A stretch of 25,020 nt of DNA from Actinomyces sp. ICM47. Its GTDB lineage: Bacteria; Actinomycetota; Actinomycetes; Actinomycetales; Actinomycetaceae. A model generated the notes under the pieces. The model saw only the letters and a list, made by a program, of their open reading frames with translations, was not told the origin of the DNA and ran no database searches. The stretch is taken from contig NZ_ALCA01000066.1 of the NCBI RefSeq assembly GCF_000278725.1, forward strand, positions 1-25,020. The letters run 5' to 3'. The number at the start of each line of letters is the position of its first letter. Positions within the stretch are counted from its first letter, which is position 1. Position numbers and translations under genes: made by a program. Positions 1-8,098 of this stretch are shown one piece after another.

Positions 1-383
1 CGCGAGATCGCCACACGCGAGCCTGCGGCTCGGAGTGGTCGATCTCGAAGCCCGGCCAGGCCCTGCCGCCGCCCTCAGACACCCGGGAATGCGCCTTGGC
101 CCGACGGTACCCTCCACACTGGTGGCGCGGGTGCGTCGTGGGCGGCCAGGCCCGAACGTGGCGGATCCACGGCCTCGGCGCAGAATTACCGTGCACACGA
201 CGGCGTGTGCGAAAAATGTGACGGATTGAACGTGAGCGAACCGACAGAGCATAGCACTATCGCCCGGGGTGCGCATGCCGTAGAGTAGTTCCTTGGGCGT
301 ATCCACATGTCATCCCTGACAGGGGTGTGCCCAGCGGCATCCGCCGCAACCTATCCGAGACATGTAGAGGATAAACGGAGGAT
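1..383. other. non-coding leader region upstream of infA
   Basis: No convincing gene is visible. All three forward frames are open for 70-95 codons, but the translations are Arg/Pro/Ala-rich low-complexity sequence with no recognisable family. In actinobacteria the genes before infA are often adk and map, but none of the three frames looks like the C-terminus of methionine aminopeptidase. The stretch most likely carries the promoter and 5' leader of the infA operon. I see nothing else in it. Confidence 0.5.
226..255 (+). promoter_or_regulatory. possible infA-operon promoter
   Basis: TTGAAC at 226-231 and CATAGC at 250-255 are separated by 18 bases, a plausible but weak sigma-70-type pair about 130 bases before infA. 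The -10 element is poor, so this is tentative. Confidence 0.25.
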
Positions 384-605
384 ATGGCGAAGAAAGACGG
401 CGTCATTGAGATGGAAGGCACGGTCGTTGAGGCCTTGCCTAACGCGATGTTCCGTGTGGAACTCAAGAATGGCCACGTGGTTCTCGGCCATATTGCGGGA
501 AAGATGCGTCAGCACTACATCCGCATCCTGCCCGAGGACCGAGTTGTCGTCGAGCTGAGCCCCTACGACCTCTCCCGAGGCCGTATCGTCTACCGCTACA
601 AGTGA
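384..605 (+). CDS. infA: translation initiation factor IF-1
   Basis: The 73-residue protein is a full-length IF-1. It starts [21 protein letters not shown] and ends near [10 protein letters not shown], the family's usual single OB-fold length and ends. IF-1 binds the ribosomal A site of the 30S subunit with IF-2 and IF-3 during initiation. The ATG at 384 follows a GGAGG only two bases upstream (377-381), unusually tight; an AGAGG 13 bases upstream (366-370) may contribute. It heads the cluster infA-rpmJ-rpsM-rpsK-rpoA-rplQ, the standard actinobacterial arrangement, with 40 bases to rpmJ. Identification is secure. Confidence 0.98.
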   Translation: MAKKDGVIEMEGTVVEALPNAMFRVELKNGHVVLGHIAGKMRQHYIRILPEDRVVVELSPYDLSRGRIVYRYK

Positions 606-645
606 CCCGACACAAACTGCCCGACGGGCAGTGGAGGTAACAACC

Positions 646-759
646 ATGAAGGTCAAGCCGAGTGTCAAGAAGATCTGTGACAAGTGCAAGGTGATTCGTC
701 GCCACGGCAACGTCATGGTCATCTGCGACAACCCCAGGCACAAGCAGCGCCAGGGCTGA
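646..759 (+). CDS. rpmJ: 50S ribosomal protein L36 (bL36)
   Basis: This 37-residue gene starts at ATG 646 behind GGAGG (spacing about 8) and encodes [20 protein letters not shown] and onward, ending KQRQG. C11, C14, C27 and H32 form the zinc ribbon of the zinc-binding (C+) L36 form, so it is the primary rather than the zinc-independent paralogue. L36 is a small 50S subunit protein that stabilises 23S rRNA near the peptidyl transferase region. It lies between infA and rpsM as in most bacteria. Confidence 0.97.
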   Translation: MKVKPSVKKICDKCKVIRRHGNVMVICDNPRHKQRQG

Positions 760-776
760 GACCCGCTGCGACCCGC

Positions 777-862
777 GGGGCATCACGCCCCACAGCATCA
801 CTCTAAGCGCCCACCCGTGGGCGACCCTCGGTTCGGAGGCCGGGGCCGGGCTGCTCGCCCGG
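777..862 (+). other. cluster of three hairpins between rpmJ and rpsM
   Basis: Three perfect inverted repeats follow one another in the 148-base gap: GGGGC/GCCCC (777-781 with 787-791), CGCCCAC/GTGGGCG (808-814 with 817-823) and CCGGGC/GCCCGG (846-851 with 857-862). None is followed by a T-tract, so they are not clear terminators. They may form a structured mRNA leader before rpsM, or reflect processing. The function is unknown. Confidence 0.5.
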
Positions 863-907
863 ACTGAGCGATGACGACCTCCGATGAACAACTGGAGCAA
901 CATCACC

Positions 908-1282
908 ATGGCACGTATTGCCGGCGTCGACCTCCCCCGCGAGAAGCGGCTCGAGATCGCGCTCACATACATCTACGGAGTCGGCCGCACCCGCGCGGCA
1001 GAGACCCTCGCCGCCACCGGCGTCAGCCCGGACACCCGCGTCAAGGACGCGACGGAAGAGGATCTCGTTAAGCTTCGTGACTACATTGAGGCAAACTTCA
1101 AGGTTGAGGGTGACCTCCGCCGTGAGGTTCAGGCCGACATTCGTCGCAAGATCGAAATCGGTTCGTACCAGGGCCTTCGCCACCGTCGTGGCCTGCCGGT
1201 CCACGGTCAGCGCACCAAGACCAACGCGCGTACCCGCAAGGGTCCCAAGCGCACCGTTGCAGGCAAGAAGAAGGCCAAGTAA
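908..1282 (+). CDS. rpsM: 30S ribosomal protein S13 (uS13)
   Basis: The 124-residue protein starts [20 protein letters not shown], the invariant S13 N-terminus, and ends in a Lys-rich tail. It contains the typical [20 protein letters not shown] segment that contacts 16S rRNA and the P-site tRNA in the 30S head. The frame is open further upstream to an ATG at 884, but the extra eight residues are not part of S13, and GGAG at 892-895 lies about 12 bases before ATG 908, so 908 is preferred. It is followed by rpsK in the same operon. Confidence 0.97.
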   Translation: MARIAGVDLPREKRLEIALTYIYGVGRTRAAETLAATGVSPDTRVKDATEEDLVKLRDYIEANFKVEGDLRREVQADIRRKIEIGSYQGLRHRRGLPVHGQRTKTNARTRKGPKRTVAGKKKAK

Positions 1283-1296
1283 GGCCTAGGAGAGTC

Positions 1297-1312
1297 CGTC
1301 CCCTCGGGGACG
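1297..1312 (+). other. hairpin between rpsM and rpsK
   Basis: CGTCCCC and GGGGACG form a perfect 7-base-pair stem with a 2-base loop, followed by CTTTCC. It is probably a processing or partial attenuation element within the ribosomal operon. The short T-run makes full termination unlikely. Confidence 0.4.
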
Positions 1313-1343
1313 CTTTCCGCGACAAGAAGGAACTGAACCAGAA

Positions 1344-1754
1344 ATGGCAGCAGCAAAGACCTCGCGCTCGGGCGGTGCCCGCAAGCCGCGTCGCAAGATT
1401 TCGAAGAACGTCACCAACGGCCACGCCTACATCAAGTCGACGTTCAACAACACCATCGTTTCCCTGACGGACCCCACCGGCGCGGTTGTCGCCTGGGCGT
1501 CCTCCGGCCAGGTTGGCTTCAAGGGTTCGCGTAAGTCCACCCCCTTCGCCGCGCAGCTCGCGGCCGAGGCGGCGGCTCGTCGCGCCCAGGAGCACGGCAT
1601 GAAGAAGGTTGACGTCTTCGTCAAGGGCCCCGGCTCCGGTCGTGAGACCGCGATCCGCTCCCTGCAGGCCGCCGGCCTCGAGATCGGCTCGATTCAGGAC
1701 GTCACGCCTCAGGCCTTCAACGGCACCCGCCCGCCGAAGCGCCGCCGCGGCTGA
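1344..1754 (+). CDS. rpsK: 30S ribosomal protein S11 (uS11)
   Basis: The 136-residue protein carries the S11 core: [20 protein letters not shown], an [13 protein letters not shown] helix, the KGPGSGRE loop and the C-terminal [19 protein letters not shown]11 sits on the 30S platform near the mRNA exit path and contacts S7 and S18. The N-terminal 20 residues are Ala/Lys/Arg-rich, as usual in actinobacteria. An AAGGAA lies about 12 bases before the ATG. The next gene is rpoA: rpsD, which sits between rpsK and rpoA in mycobacteria, is absent here, as in Streptomyces. Confidence 0.98.
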   Translation: MAAAKTSRSGGARKPRRKISKNVTNGHAYIKSTFNNTIVSLTDPTGAVVAWASSGQVGFKGSRKSTPFAAQLAAEAAARRAQEHGMKKVDVFVKGPGSGRETAIRSLQAAGLEIGSIQDVTPQAFNGTRPPKRRRG

Positions 1755-1878
1755 CTTGTGGACGGGAGGGCGCGTCCCTCCCCACGTCTGAACCTTCGCG
1801 TTCACACTCCCTTAGCCTGCTCACGCAGGTTCCCACATCCGGTGTCATATAGCGGGCACCGGTCAGAAAGGAATAGAC

Positions 1879-2874
1879 GTGCTCATTGCAGAGCGACCCA
1901 TCCTGACCGAAGAAAAGGTCAGCGACCTGCGCTCCCGTTTCACCCTGGAGCCCCTCGAGCCCGGGTTCGGCTACACGCTGGGTAACTCCCTGCGTCGTAC
2001 CCTCCTGTCCTCGATCCCGGGTGCAGCGGTGACGTCCATCCGCATCGATGGCGTCCCCCACGAGTTCCGCACGATCGAAGGTGTGAAGGAAGATGTCGCT
2101 GAGATCATCCTGAACATCAAGCAGATCGTCCTGTCCAGCGAGAATGACGAGCCTGTCGTCATGTACCTGCGCAAGGCTGGCCCCGGCGAGGTCCTCGCCG
2201 GCGACATCACGCCTCCCGCCGGTGTCGAGATCCACAACCCCGATCTGCGTCTTGCCACTCTCAACGAGAAGGGCAAGCTGGAGATCGAACTGACCGTCGA
2301 ACGTGGCCGTGGCTACGTCTCCGCCGCTCAGAACAAGGATCCGCAGGCCGAGATTTCCCGCATCCCGATCGACTCGATCTACTCGCCCGTCGTCAAGGTG
2401 ACCTACAAGGTCGAGGCGACGCGTGTCGAGCAGCGCACCGACTTTGATCGCCTCGTCATCGACGTGGAGACCAAGCCTGCGATCACCCCGCGCGATGCCC
2501 TGGCCTCGGCCGGCAAGACGCTGGTGGAGCTGTTCGGCCTCATGCGTGAACTGAACGAGGAAGCGGAAGGCATCGAGGTGGGTCCGTCCACTACGGACGC
2601 CACCCTCGCAGCCGATCTGGCTCTCCCGATTGAGAACCTGAACCTGCAGTCGCGTTCCTACAACGCGCTGCGTCGCCGCGGCATCCTGACCGTCGGCGAG
2701 CTGGTTGCTCACTCGGAGGCCGACCTGCTCGACATCCGCAACTTCGGTACCAAGTCGATCGAAGAGATCAAGGAGTCCCTGGCGGCTCTCGGTATGACGC
2801 TGAAGGACTCGGTGATGCCGAGCTTCGGCGACTCGGAGTCCGCCGCGATCTTTTCGGACGACCAGTCCATCTGA
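1879..2874 (+). CDS. rpoA: DNA-directed RNA polymerase alpha subunit
   Basis: The 331-residue protein is full length and starts at GTG 1879 behind AAAGGA (1867-1872). The N-terminal domain (about residues 5-230) includes the [25 protein letters not shown] motif of alpha dimerisation and polymerase assembly. An acidic linker leads to the C-terminal domain (about 250-315), with the helix-hairpin-helix pattern [16 protein letters not shown]...[16 protein letters not shown] that binds UP elements and activators. It closes the chain of rps genes and is followed by rplQ after 43 bases containing a short hairpin (TGCGTCC/GGACGCA, 2880-2896). Confidence 0.98.
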   Translation: MLIAERPILTEEKVSDLRSRFTLEPLEPGFGYTLGNSLRRTLLSSIPGAAVTSIRIDGVPHEFRTIEGVKEDVAEIILNIKQIVLSSENDEPVVMYLRKAGPGEVLAGDITPPAGVEIHNPDLRLATLNEKGKLEIELTVERGRGYVSAAQNKDPQAEISRIPIDSIYSPVVKVTYKVEATRVEQRTDFDRLVIDVETKPAITPRDALASAGKTLVELFGLMRELNEEAEGIEVGPSTTDATLAADLALPIENLNLQSRSYNALRRRGILTVGELVAHSEADLLDIRNFGTKSIEEIKESLAALGMTLKDSVMPSFGDSESAAIFSDDQSI

Positions 2875-2917
2875 CCCCGTGCGTCCGATGGACGCATTGA
2901 ATCCGTAGGAGAAACAC

Positions 2918-3502
2918 ATGCCCACCCCCAAGAAGGGTGCTCGTCTGGGCGGAAGCCCGGCACACCAGAAGCTGATTCTGTCGAACCTGGCGGCTCAGCT
3001 CATCGAACACCGCGGCCTCACGACCACGGAGGCGAAGGCCAAGATGCTGCGCCCCTACGTCGAGAAGCTGATCACCAAGGCCAAGCGCGGCGACCAGCAC
3101 GCTCGCCGCACGGTCCTGAAGAAGATCCCCAACAAGGGCATCGTCGCGATCCTCTTCGAGGAACTCGTTCCCGCGATGGATTCCGAGCGCGCTGGCGGCT
3201 ACACCCGCCTGATCCGCGTCGGCAACCGCAAGGGTGACAACGCTCCCCTGATGCGCATCGAGCTCGTCATGGAGAAGGTCGAGAAGAAGGCTGTCGTTAA
3301 GGCCGCCGAGAAGACGGCTGAGAAGGCCGCCGAGGCCAAGGCTGTTGCCGCCGAGGCTGAGGAAGCTGCTGAGGCTGCTGCCGAGCGCGCTGAAGAGGCT
3401 CGCGAGGAAGGCGATCTCGCCAAGGCCAACGAGGCCGAGGAAGTCGCCGAGGAGGCCGGTAAGGCTGAAGACGCCGCCGAGCAGGCCGCCGAAGAGAAGT
3501 GA
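2918..3502 (+). CDS. rplQ: 50S ribosomal protein L17 with long acidic/alanine-rich C-terminal tail
   Basis: Residues 1 to about 118 are a complete L17: [20 protein letters not shown], then the [24 protein letters not shown] helix and the [27 protein letters not shown] segment. L17 binds 23S rRNA near the polypeptide exit tunnel. From about residue 120 to 194 the protein continues as an Ala/Glu/Lys-rich, probably helical, low-complexity tail. The core family is about 120 residues, so the tail adds over 60%. Actinobacterial L17 proteins often have such extensions, but this one is long. AGGAG (2907-2911) gives good spacing to the ATG. A terminator follows. Confidence 0.97.
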   Translation: MPTPKKGARLGGSPAHQKLILSNLAAQLIEHRGLTTTEAKAKMLRPYVEKLITKAKRGDQHARRTVLKKIPNKGIVAILFEELVPAMDSERAGGYTRLIRVGNRKGDNAPLMRIELVMEKVEKKAVVKAAEKTAEKAAEAKAVAAEAEEAAEAAAERAEEAREEGDLAKANEAEEVAEEAGKAEDAAEQAAEEK

Positions 3503-3527
3503 CACCTGGTCGCTGATCGACTCGAGT

Positions 3528-3563
3528 AAGGGCCGGATATCCCGCGAGGGGTATCCGGCCCTT
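3528..3563 (+). terminator. hairpin terminator after rplQ
   Basis: A perfect 12-base-pair stem, AAGGGCCGGATA (3528-3539) with TATCCGGCCCTT (3552-3563), lies 25 bases after the rplQ stop. The T-run is minimal (CTTGCC), so termination may be partial. It probably marks the end of the infA-rplQ operon. Confidence 0.7.
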
Positions 3564-3586
3564 GCCGTATCCGGTAGCCTGAAGCC

Positions 3587-4336
3587 ATGACACGTGAGAT
3601 GACGCTGGCTATTGACTGCGGCGGGGGTGGCATCAAAGGATCCGTCGTGGATGAGCGCGGAACCATGATGGCTCCGGCACGCCGCGTACCGACACCGTAC
3701 CCGCTGCCCCCGGAGCTGCTCGTGGAGACCGCGGTGGGCCTGGCGAAGGAGCTGCCGCCCGCGACCCGCGTGACGATGGGCATGCCCGGCATGATCCGTC
3801 ACGGCGTCGTCATCGCGACCCCTCACTACATCACCCGCGATGGTCCGCGTTCGCGCGTGCTTCCCGAGCTGGTCGAGCGCTGGGATCACTTCGACATGGG
3901 CCGCGCGATCGAGCAGGCGCTGAGCCTGCCGACGAAGGTCTTGAACGACGCTGAGGTCGCCGGCGCGGGTGCGATTACGGGCCGCGGCCTCGAAATGATC
4001 ATTACGCTGGGGACCGGCTTGGGCAACGCCGTGTTCGACGGCGGGCAGCTTGCCCCCCACGTCGAGGTTTCCCAGGGGCCCGTGCGTTGGGGCCTGACCT
4101 ACGACGACTACATCGGCGAGCATGAGCGCCTGCGCCTCGGCGACGTGCACTGGTCGCGCCGCATCCGGCGCGTCGTAGACGGCCTGCGCCCGATGTACAT
4201 GTGGGATCGCCTGTACCTGGGTGGCGGTAACTCGAAGCGAATCACGGCGTCGAACCTGCGGCTCATGGGCGACGACGTCATCGTCGTGCCCAACGACGCG
4301 GGAATCATCGGTGGCGTTCGGGCGTGGGAACTGTGA
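3587..4336 (+). CDS. ROK-family sugar kinase, polyphosphate-glucokinase-like
   Basis: The 249-residue protein has the ASKHA/ROK fold. The N-terminal phosphate loop is LAIDCGGGGIKGSVVDERG (about residues 6-24), followed by GMPGMIRHGV, the catalytic-Asp motif VLNDAEVAGAG, the adenosine motif ITLGTGLGNAVFDGG, and a C-terminal LYLGGGNSKRI. The layout most resembles actinobacterial polyphosphate/ATP glucokinases. The ROK zinc motif CxCGxxGC is absent, and the ELGH-type sugar-contact motif expected after the second glycine loop is replaced by HVEVSQGPVRWG, so substrate is uncertain. Its stop overlaps the truA start (GTGA), implying translational coupling. A second in-frame ATG lies at 3599. Confidence 0.75.
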   Translation: MTREMTLAIDCGGGGIKGSVVDERGTMMAPARRVPTPYPLPPELLVETAVGLAKELPPATRVTMGMPGMIRHGVVIATPHYITRDGPRSRVLPELVERWDHFDMGRAIEQALSLPTKVLNDAEVAGAGAITGRGLEMIITLGTGLGNAVFDGGQLAPHVEVSQGPVRWGLTYDDYIGEHERLRLGDVHWSRRIRRVVDGLRPMYMWDRLYLGGGNSKRITASNLRLMGDDVIVVPNDAGIIGGVRAWEL

Positions 4337-5238
4337 CACGCCGCCTGCGCCTAGACCTCGGCTACGACGGCACCGACTTTCGCGGGTGGGCCGCCCAGCC
4401 GGGCCTGCGTACCGTCCAGGGGGAGATCGAAGCGGCCCTCGCCATGGCCTCGCGCGAAGAGGTGGCGACGACCGTTGCCGGGCGCACCGACGCGGGCGTG
4501 CACGCGCGCCATCAGGTCTGTCACGTCGACCTCAGCGACGAGGCCTGGGCGCGGCTGACGCCCAGGGGAGGGGAATCTGCTGAGGCGACCACGGCCTCGT
4601 TCATCGTGCGCAGACTGAACAAGATCCTCTCGGGGCGCTACGGCGAGCGTGCGCGCGGGCGCGACCTGGCCGCCGCGCGAGGCACCTGCGACGTGCGCAT
4701 CTACTCGGCGGAGGTCGTCGATGCGAGTTTTGATGCGCGATTCTCCGCGCTCGGTCGCCGCTACGCCTACCGCGTGTCGGATCACCCCGAGCCACTCGGG
4801 CGCTGGGACCGACTGTGGGTCGAGGACCCCCTGGACGAGGCGGCCATGAACGAGGCCGGGGCGCGCCTCCTCGGGGAACACGACTTCCTCGGGTTCTGCC
4901 GTCCGCGAGAGGGCGCAACGACGATTCGTACCCTGCGGACCCTGCGCGCCGAGCGAGATGCCGAAGGTACCCTCGTCTTCCGTGTTGAGGCCGACGCTTT
5001 TTGTCACTCGATGGTCCGTTCCCTCGTCGGTGCCCTCCTCCTCGTGGGGCAGGGGGTACGCGACACCGACTACCCGGCGCAGATTCTGCGCGCCCGCTCC
5101 CGTGCGAACGCAGCACCTATCGCGCCGGCCCACGGCCTTACCCTCGAAGGCGTTGACTATCCCGAGCCTTCCCAGTGGGCCGCGCGCGCCAAGCAGGCCC
5201 GGGCCAGGCGCGATGCATGCTGCGGTGATAAGTGCTGA
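4333..5238 (+). CDS. truA: tRNA pseudouridine(38-40) synthase TruA
   Basis: TruA isomerises uridines 38-40 in the tRNA anticodon stem. The 301-residue protein starts RRLRLDLGYDGTDFRGWAAQ, has the catalytic motif AGRTDAGVHARHQV with Asp53, and the C-terminal FCHSMVRSLVGALLLVGQG tRNA-binding segment. The GTG at 4333 overlaps the TGA of the kinase upstream (GTGA); a GTG three codons earlier is possible but adds nothing conserved. truA between rplQ and rplM is the usual actinobacterial position. The C-terminus ends in an unusual Arg/Ala-rich stretch with three cysteines (DACCGDKC). Confidence 0.95.
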   Translation: MTRRLRLDLGYDGTDFRGWAAQPGLRTVQGEIEAALAMASREEVATTVAGRTDAGVHARHQVCHVDLSDEAWARLTPRGGESAEATTASFIVRRLNKILSGRYGERARGRDLAAARGTCDVRIYSAEVVDASFDARFSALGRRYAYRVSDHPEPLGRWDRLWVEDPLDEAAMNEAGARLLGEHDFLGFCRPREGATTIRTLRTLRAERDAEGTLVFRVEADAFCHSMVRSLVGALLLVGQGVRDTDYPAQILRARSRANAAPIAPAHGLTLEGVDYPEPSQWAARAKQARARRDACCGDKC

Positions 5239-5265
5239 GGAATGTGACACAGTGTCCGTCGCGCT

Positions 5266-5294
5266 TTGACCGTCGGCCTGCGTGCCGATAATAT
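5266..5294 (+). promoter_or_regulatory. promoter for rplM-rpsI
   Basis: TTGACC (5266-5271) and TAATAT (5289-5294) are separated by 17 bases, an excellent housekeeping promoter 28 bases after truA. Transcription would start near 5300, giving a leader of about 140 bases before rplM. The leader contains CCTAG...CTAGG, which could form a small hairpin. Confidence 0.7.
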
Positions 5295-5441
5295 GGCAAG
5301 TGCTGTGCGTTGGCAGAGTACCTAGTGTCTCCCACTCGCTAGGAGCGCTCGCCGACGCCTCGCGCGAACCGTTTCATCGTGGATGCCCCCGGAAAAACCG
5401 GCGCGGCGTCCCATGACCAACAAGAATTGAAGGTTACGCCC

Positions 5442-5885
5442 GTGCGCACCTATTCACCCAAGCCCGGGGACGCGGACAAGAAGTGGTACGTCATTGACGC
5501 CACCGACGTCGTCCTCGGTCGCCTGGCAGCTCAGACCGCTGCCCTCCTCCGTGGGAAGCACAAGCCGACGTTCGCCCCTCACATGGACATGGGCGACTAC
5601 GTCATCATCATCAACGCGGACAAGGTTGCCCTTACCGGCAAGAAGCTGGACCAGAAGATGGCGTACCGCCACTCCGGACGTCCCGGCGGCCTGACCGCGA
5701 CCGCTTACCGTGACCTCCTCGCCGCGACGCCCGAGCGCGCCGTCGAGAAGGCCGTTAAGGGCATGCTTCCCCACAACTCCCTCGGCCGCGCGCAGTTCAA
5801 GAAGCTGCACGTCTACGCTGGCCCGGAGCACCCCCACGCCGGCCAGTCGCCGGTTCCCTACGAACTGACCCAGGTGGCTCAGTGA
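5442..5885 (+). CDS. rplM: 50S ribosomal protein L13 (uL13)
   Basis: The 147-residue protein starts at GTG 5442 ([20 protein letters not shown]) behind GAAGG with 8-base spacing. The open frame continues upstream to 5379, but those residues are not part of L13. Core motifs are [53 protein letters not shown], and [26 protein letters not shown]13 is an early-assembling 50S protein. It forms an operon with rpsI, 38 bases downstream. Confidence 0.97.
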   Translation: MRTYSPKPGDADKKWYVIDATDVVLGRLAAQTAALLRGKHKPTFAPHMDMGDYVIIINADKVALTGKKLDQKMAYRHSGRPGGLTATAYRDLLAATPERAVEKAVKGMLPHNSLGRAQFKKLHVYAGPEHPHAGQSPVPYELTQVAQ

Positions 5886-5923
5886 CCTTTGGTCACTGAA
5901 CGCCTTTGACCCTGAGGAGAACC

Positions 5924-6415
5924 GTGGCTGAGACCATCGTTTCCGCTGAGCTGGATGAGGAAGTCGTCCCCAGCTCCTACACGTCCGAGACCGAGTCGGC
6001 TCCCGCCGGCGCCGGTCAGTCCATCACCGCGCCCGGCGCGGGCCTGGGCCGCCGCAAGGAGGCCGTCGCCCGCGTTCGCCTGGTCCCCGGCTCCGGCAAG
6101 TGGACCATCAACGGACGCACCCTCGAGGACTACTTCCCCAACAAGCTGCACCAGCAGCTGGTGAAGTCCCCCTTCGTCCTGCTCGACATTGACGGCCGCT
6201 TCGACGTCATCGCCCGCATCAACGGCGGCGGCGTCTCCGGCCAGGCCGGTGCCCTGCGCCTCGGCGTGTCGCGCGCCCTCAACGAGATCGACCGCGACGC
6301 CAACCGTCCGGCTCTCAAGAAGGCTGGCTTCCTGACCCGCGACGCCCGTGCCACCGAGCGCAAGAAGGCAGGCCTCAAGAAGGCCCGCAAGGCTTCGCAG
6401 TTCTCGAAGCGCTGA
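5924..6415 (+). CDS. rpsI: 30S ribosomal protein S9 (uS9)
   Basis: The 163-residue protein starts at GTG 5924 behind GAGGAGA (5914-5920). The S9 domain covers about residues 40-163: [32 protein letters not shown] through [19 protein letters not shown] to the terminal [12 protein letters not shown]. The terminal SKR reaches the P-site tRNA anticodon loop. The first 40 residues, acidic then Pro/Gly/Ala-rich, are an extension relative to E. coli S9 (130 residues) of the kind common in actinobacteria. It is the last gene of the rplM operon, followed by a strong terminator. Confidence 0.97.
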   Translation: MAETIVSAELDEEVVPSSYTSETESAPAGAGQSITAPGAGLGRRKEAVARVRLVPGSGKWTINGRTLEDYFPNKLHQQLVKSPFVLLDIDGRFDVIARINGGGVSGQAGALRLGVSRALNEIDRDANRPALKKAGFLTRDARATERKKAGLKKARKASQFSKR

Positions 6416-6439
6416 TTTCATTCAGCATCTTTTCTGTTG

Positions 6440-6470
6440 GTCGCGCCCCGCTCTTGCGGGGCGCGACTTT
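6440..6470 (+). terminator. intrinsic terminator after rpsI
   Basis: GTCGCGCCCCG and CGGGGCGCGAC form a GC-rich perfect stem with a short loop, followed by TTT. It lies 25 bases after the rpsI stop and ends the rplM-rpsI unit. Confidence 0.85.
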
Positions 6471-6595
6471 CGTCTCCCGTCAACCCTGCCCAGGATGTGA
6501 GCGCTGACGCAGTTATGGCCCCGGCCTCGTACAAGGTGACGGGCGCAGTAGCGGTACGCTTAGACCAGTCATATGACCCACTGAACGGAGACACT

Positions 6596-7948
6596 ATGCC
6601 CAGAATGTTCGGCACGGACGGCGTGCGAGGACTGGCAAACGTTGACATCACCGCGGACCTCGCGCTGCAGCTCGGCGAGGCCGCCGCCCGCCAGTTCGGT
6701 TCCGCCCGACGAGCGGACGGCTCCAAGCCCCGCGCAATTATCGGACGCGATACCCGTATTTCGGGTGAGTTCCTGGATCACGCGCTCGCTGCGGGCCTTG
6801 CCAGCGCCGGCATGGACGTGACGCGTATCGGCGTCGTGACCACCCCGACCGTCGCCCACCTGACGGCCACGGAAGACACCGTGGACCTGGGCGTCATGAT
6901 CTCGGCATCCCACAACCCTATGCCCGACAACGGCATCAAGTTCTTCGCGCACGGCGGCTACAAGCTGGCGGACGCGGTCGAGGACCAGATCGAGGCGCTC
7001 GTGAACACCGAGTGGGAGCGTCCCACCGGCGACGGCGTTGGCGAGGTCAACGCGGACCATGCGTGGGCCCGCGAATCCTACATCGCGCACCTGATCGAGG
7101 CGACAGGAACCGACCTGCGCGGCATGAAGATCGCGATCGACTGCGCGAATGGTGCCGCCTACGAGTTCGGGCCGGCGGTGTTCCGCGAACTCGGTGCCGA
7201 TATCACGGTCATCAACGCCGAACCGGACGGTCGCAACATCAACCGTAACGCCGGTTCGACGCACCCCGAAGGCCTGCAGGCCGCTGTCGTCGAGGCCGGC
7301 TGCGACTTCGGTGTCGCCTACGACGGCGACGCGGACCGTTGCCTGGCCGTCGACCACGAGGGCAACCTCATCGACGGCGACAAGATCATGGGTGCGCTGG
7401 CAGTTAACGCCCGCGACCGCGGCGCTCTCGCCAACGACACACTCGTTGTGACCGTCATGAGTAACCTCGGCCTGATCCTCGCCATGCGTGAGGCCGGCAT
7501 CAAGACCGTGCAGACCGGCGTCGGTGACCGCTACGTCCTCGAGGAAATGTTGGCCTCCGGCTACTCCCTGGGAGGCGAGCAGTCCGGTCACATCATTGCT
7601 CGCGACCATGCGACGACTGGCGACGGCATTCTCTCTTCGCTGCTCATCTCGCGCATGGTGAAGGAGTCTGGCCGCTCCCTGGCCGACCTGACCTCTTTCG
7701 TTCAGCGCCTGCCGCAGACCCTCATCAACGTGGGCGGCGTGGATCGCGCGGCCGCTTCCACGAACCAGGCCGTTGCGGACGCCGTGGCCGCCGCCGAGGC
7801 TCGCCTGGGCGACACCGGTCGCGTTCTTCTGCGCCCCTCGGGCACCGAGCCCCTCGTGCGCGTCATGGTCGAGGCTGCCACCCAGGAGGAGGCCGACTCC
7901 GTGGCCTCTTCGCTGGCGGATGTCGTGAAGGAACACTTGGCGCTGTGA
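6596..7948 (+). CDS. glmM: phosphoglucosamine mutase
   Basis: GlmM converts glucosamine-6-phosphate to glucosamine-1-phosphate on the route to UDP-GlcNAc and peptidoglycan. The 450-residue protein starts MPRMFGTDGVRGLAN. The phosphoserine loop ISASHNPMPDNGIKFF places the catalytic serine at about Ser105; the metal-binding loop is DGDADRC; the sugar-binding loop is GGEQSGH; the phosphate-binding loop near the C-terminus is RPSGTEPLVRVMVEA. The ATG at 6596 has GGAG five bases upstream. The frame runs open to 6437, but that upstream part has no GlmM similarity and crosses the rpsI terminator. glmM after rplM-rpsI is normal for the phylum. Confidence 0.97.
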   Translation: MPRMFGTDGVRGLANVDITADLALQLGEAAARQFGSARRADGSKPRAIIGRDTRISGEFLDHALAAGLASAGMDVTRIGVVTTPTVAHLTATEDTVDLGVMISASHNPMPDNGIKFFAHGGYKLADAVEDQIEALVNTEWERPTGDGVGEVNADHAWARESYIAHLIEATGTDLRGMKIAIDCANGAAYEFGPAVFRELGADITVINAEPDGRNINRNAGSTHPEGLQAAVVEAGCDFGVAYDGDADRCLAVDHEGNLIDGDKIMGALAVNARDRGALANDTLVVTVMSNLGLILAMREAGIKTVQTGVGDRYVLEEMLASGYSLGGEQSGHIIARDHATTGDGILSSLLISRMVKESGRSLADLTSFVQRLPQTLINVGGVDRAAASTNQAVADAVAAAEARLGDTGRVLLRPSGTEPLVRVMVEAATQEEADSVASSLADVVKEHLAL

Positions 7949-7968
7949 ACGCCTGAGATACGAACGCG

Positions 7969-8008
7969 GAGGGCGGGCACCGGTTGGTGCCCGCCCTCTT
8001 TCTTTCTT
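7969..8008 (+). terminator. intrinsic terminator after glmM
   Basis: A perfect 13-base-pair stem, GAGGGCGGGCACC (7969-7981) with GGTGCCCGCCCTC (7986-7998), is followed by TTTCTTTCTT. It is a textbook Rho-independent terminator 20 bases after glmM. Confidence 0.95.
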
Positions 8009-8032
8009 CGGTCCTCACATATGGGGGACGCT

Positions 8033-8089
8033 GAGGAGGTTTTCGCCTGCCGTAGGCCGGGGAAGGTGCCAACGGCAGGCGGCCTCCTC
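8033..8089 (-). terminator. large hairpin at the 3' end of the sialidase gene
   Basis: Nested arms GAGGAGG + CGCCTGCCGT (8033-8053) pair with ACGGCAGGCG + CCTCCTC (8072-8089), leaving a TTTT bulge. It sits 9 bases beyond the sialidase stop and between convergent genes, so it probably ends sialidase transcripts, though there is no T-tract in the minus direction after the stem. Confidence 0.6.
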
Positions 8090-8098
8090 ACGGCGGTG

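Noticed and set aside
35..229. 64-codon forward open frame at the window start
   Set aside because: The translation is Arg/Pro-rich low complexity, no family is recognisable and no ribosome site precedes it.
1717..2931. 404-codon minus-strand frame across rpoA
   Set aside because: It is the antisense shadow of rpoA, which is certain; high GC keeps reverse frames open.
2768..4339. 523-codon minus-strand frame across rplQ and the ROK kinase
   Set aside because: Antisense shadow; the translation is repetitive and matches no family, while both plus-strand genes have clear motifs.
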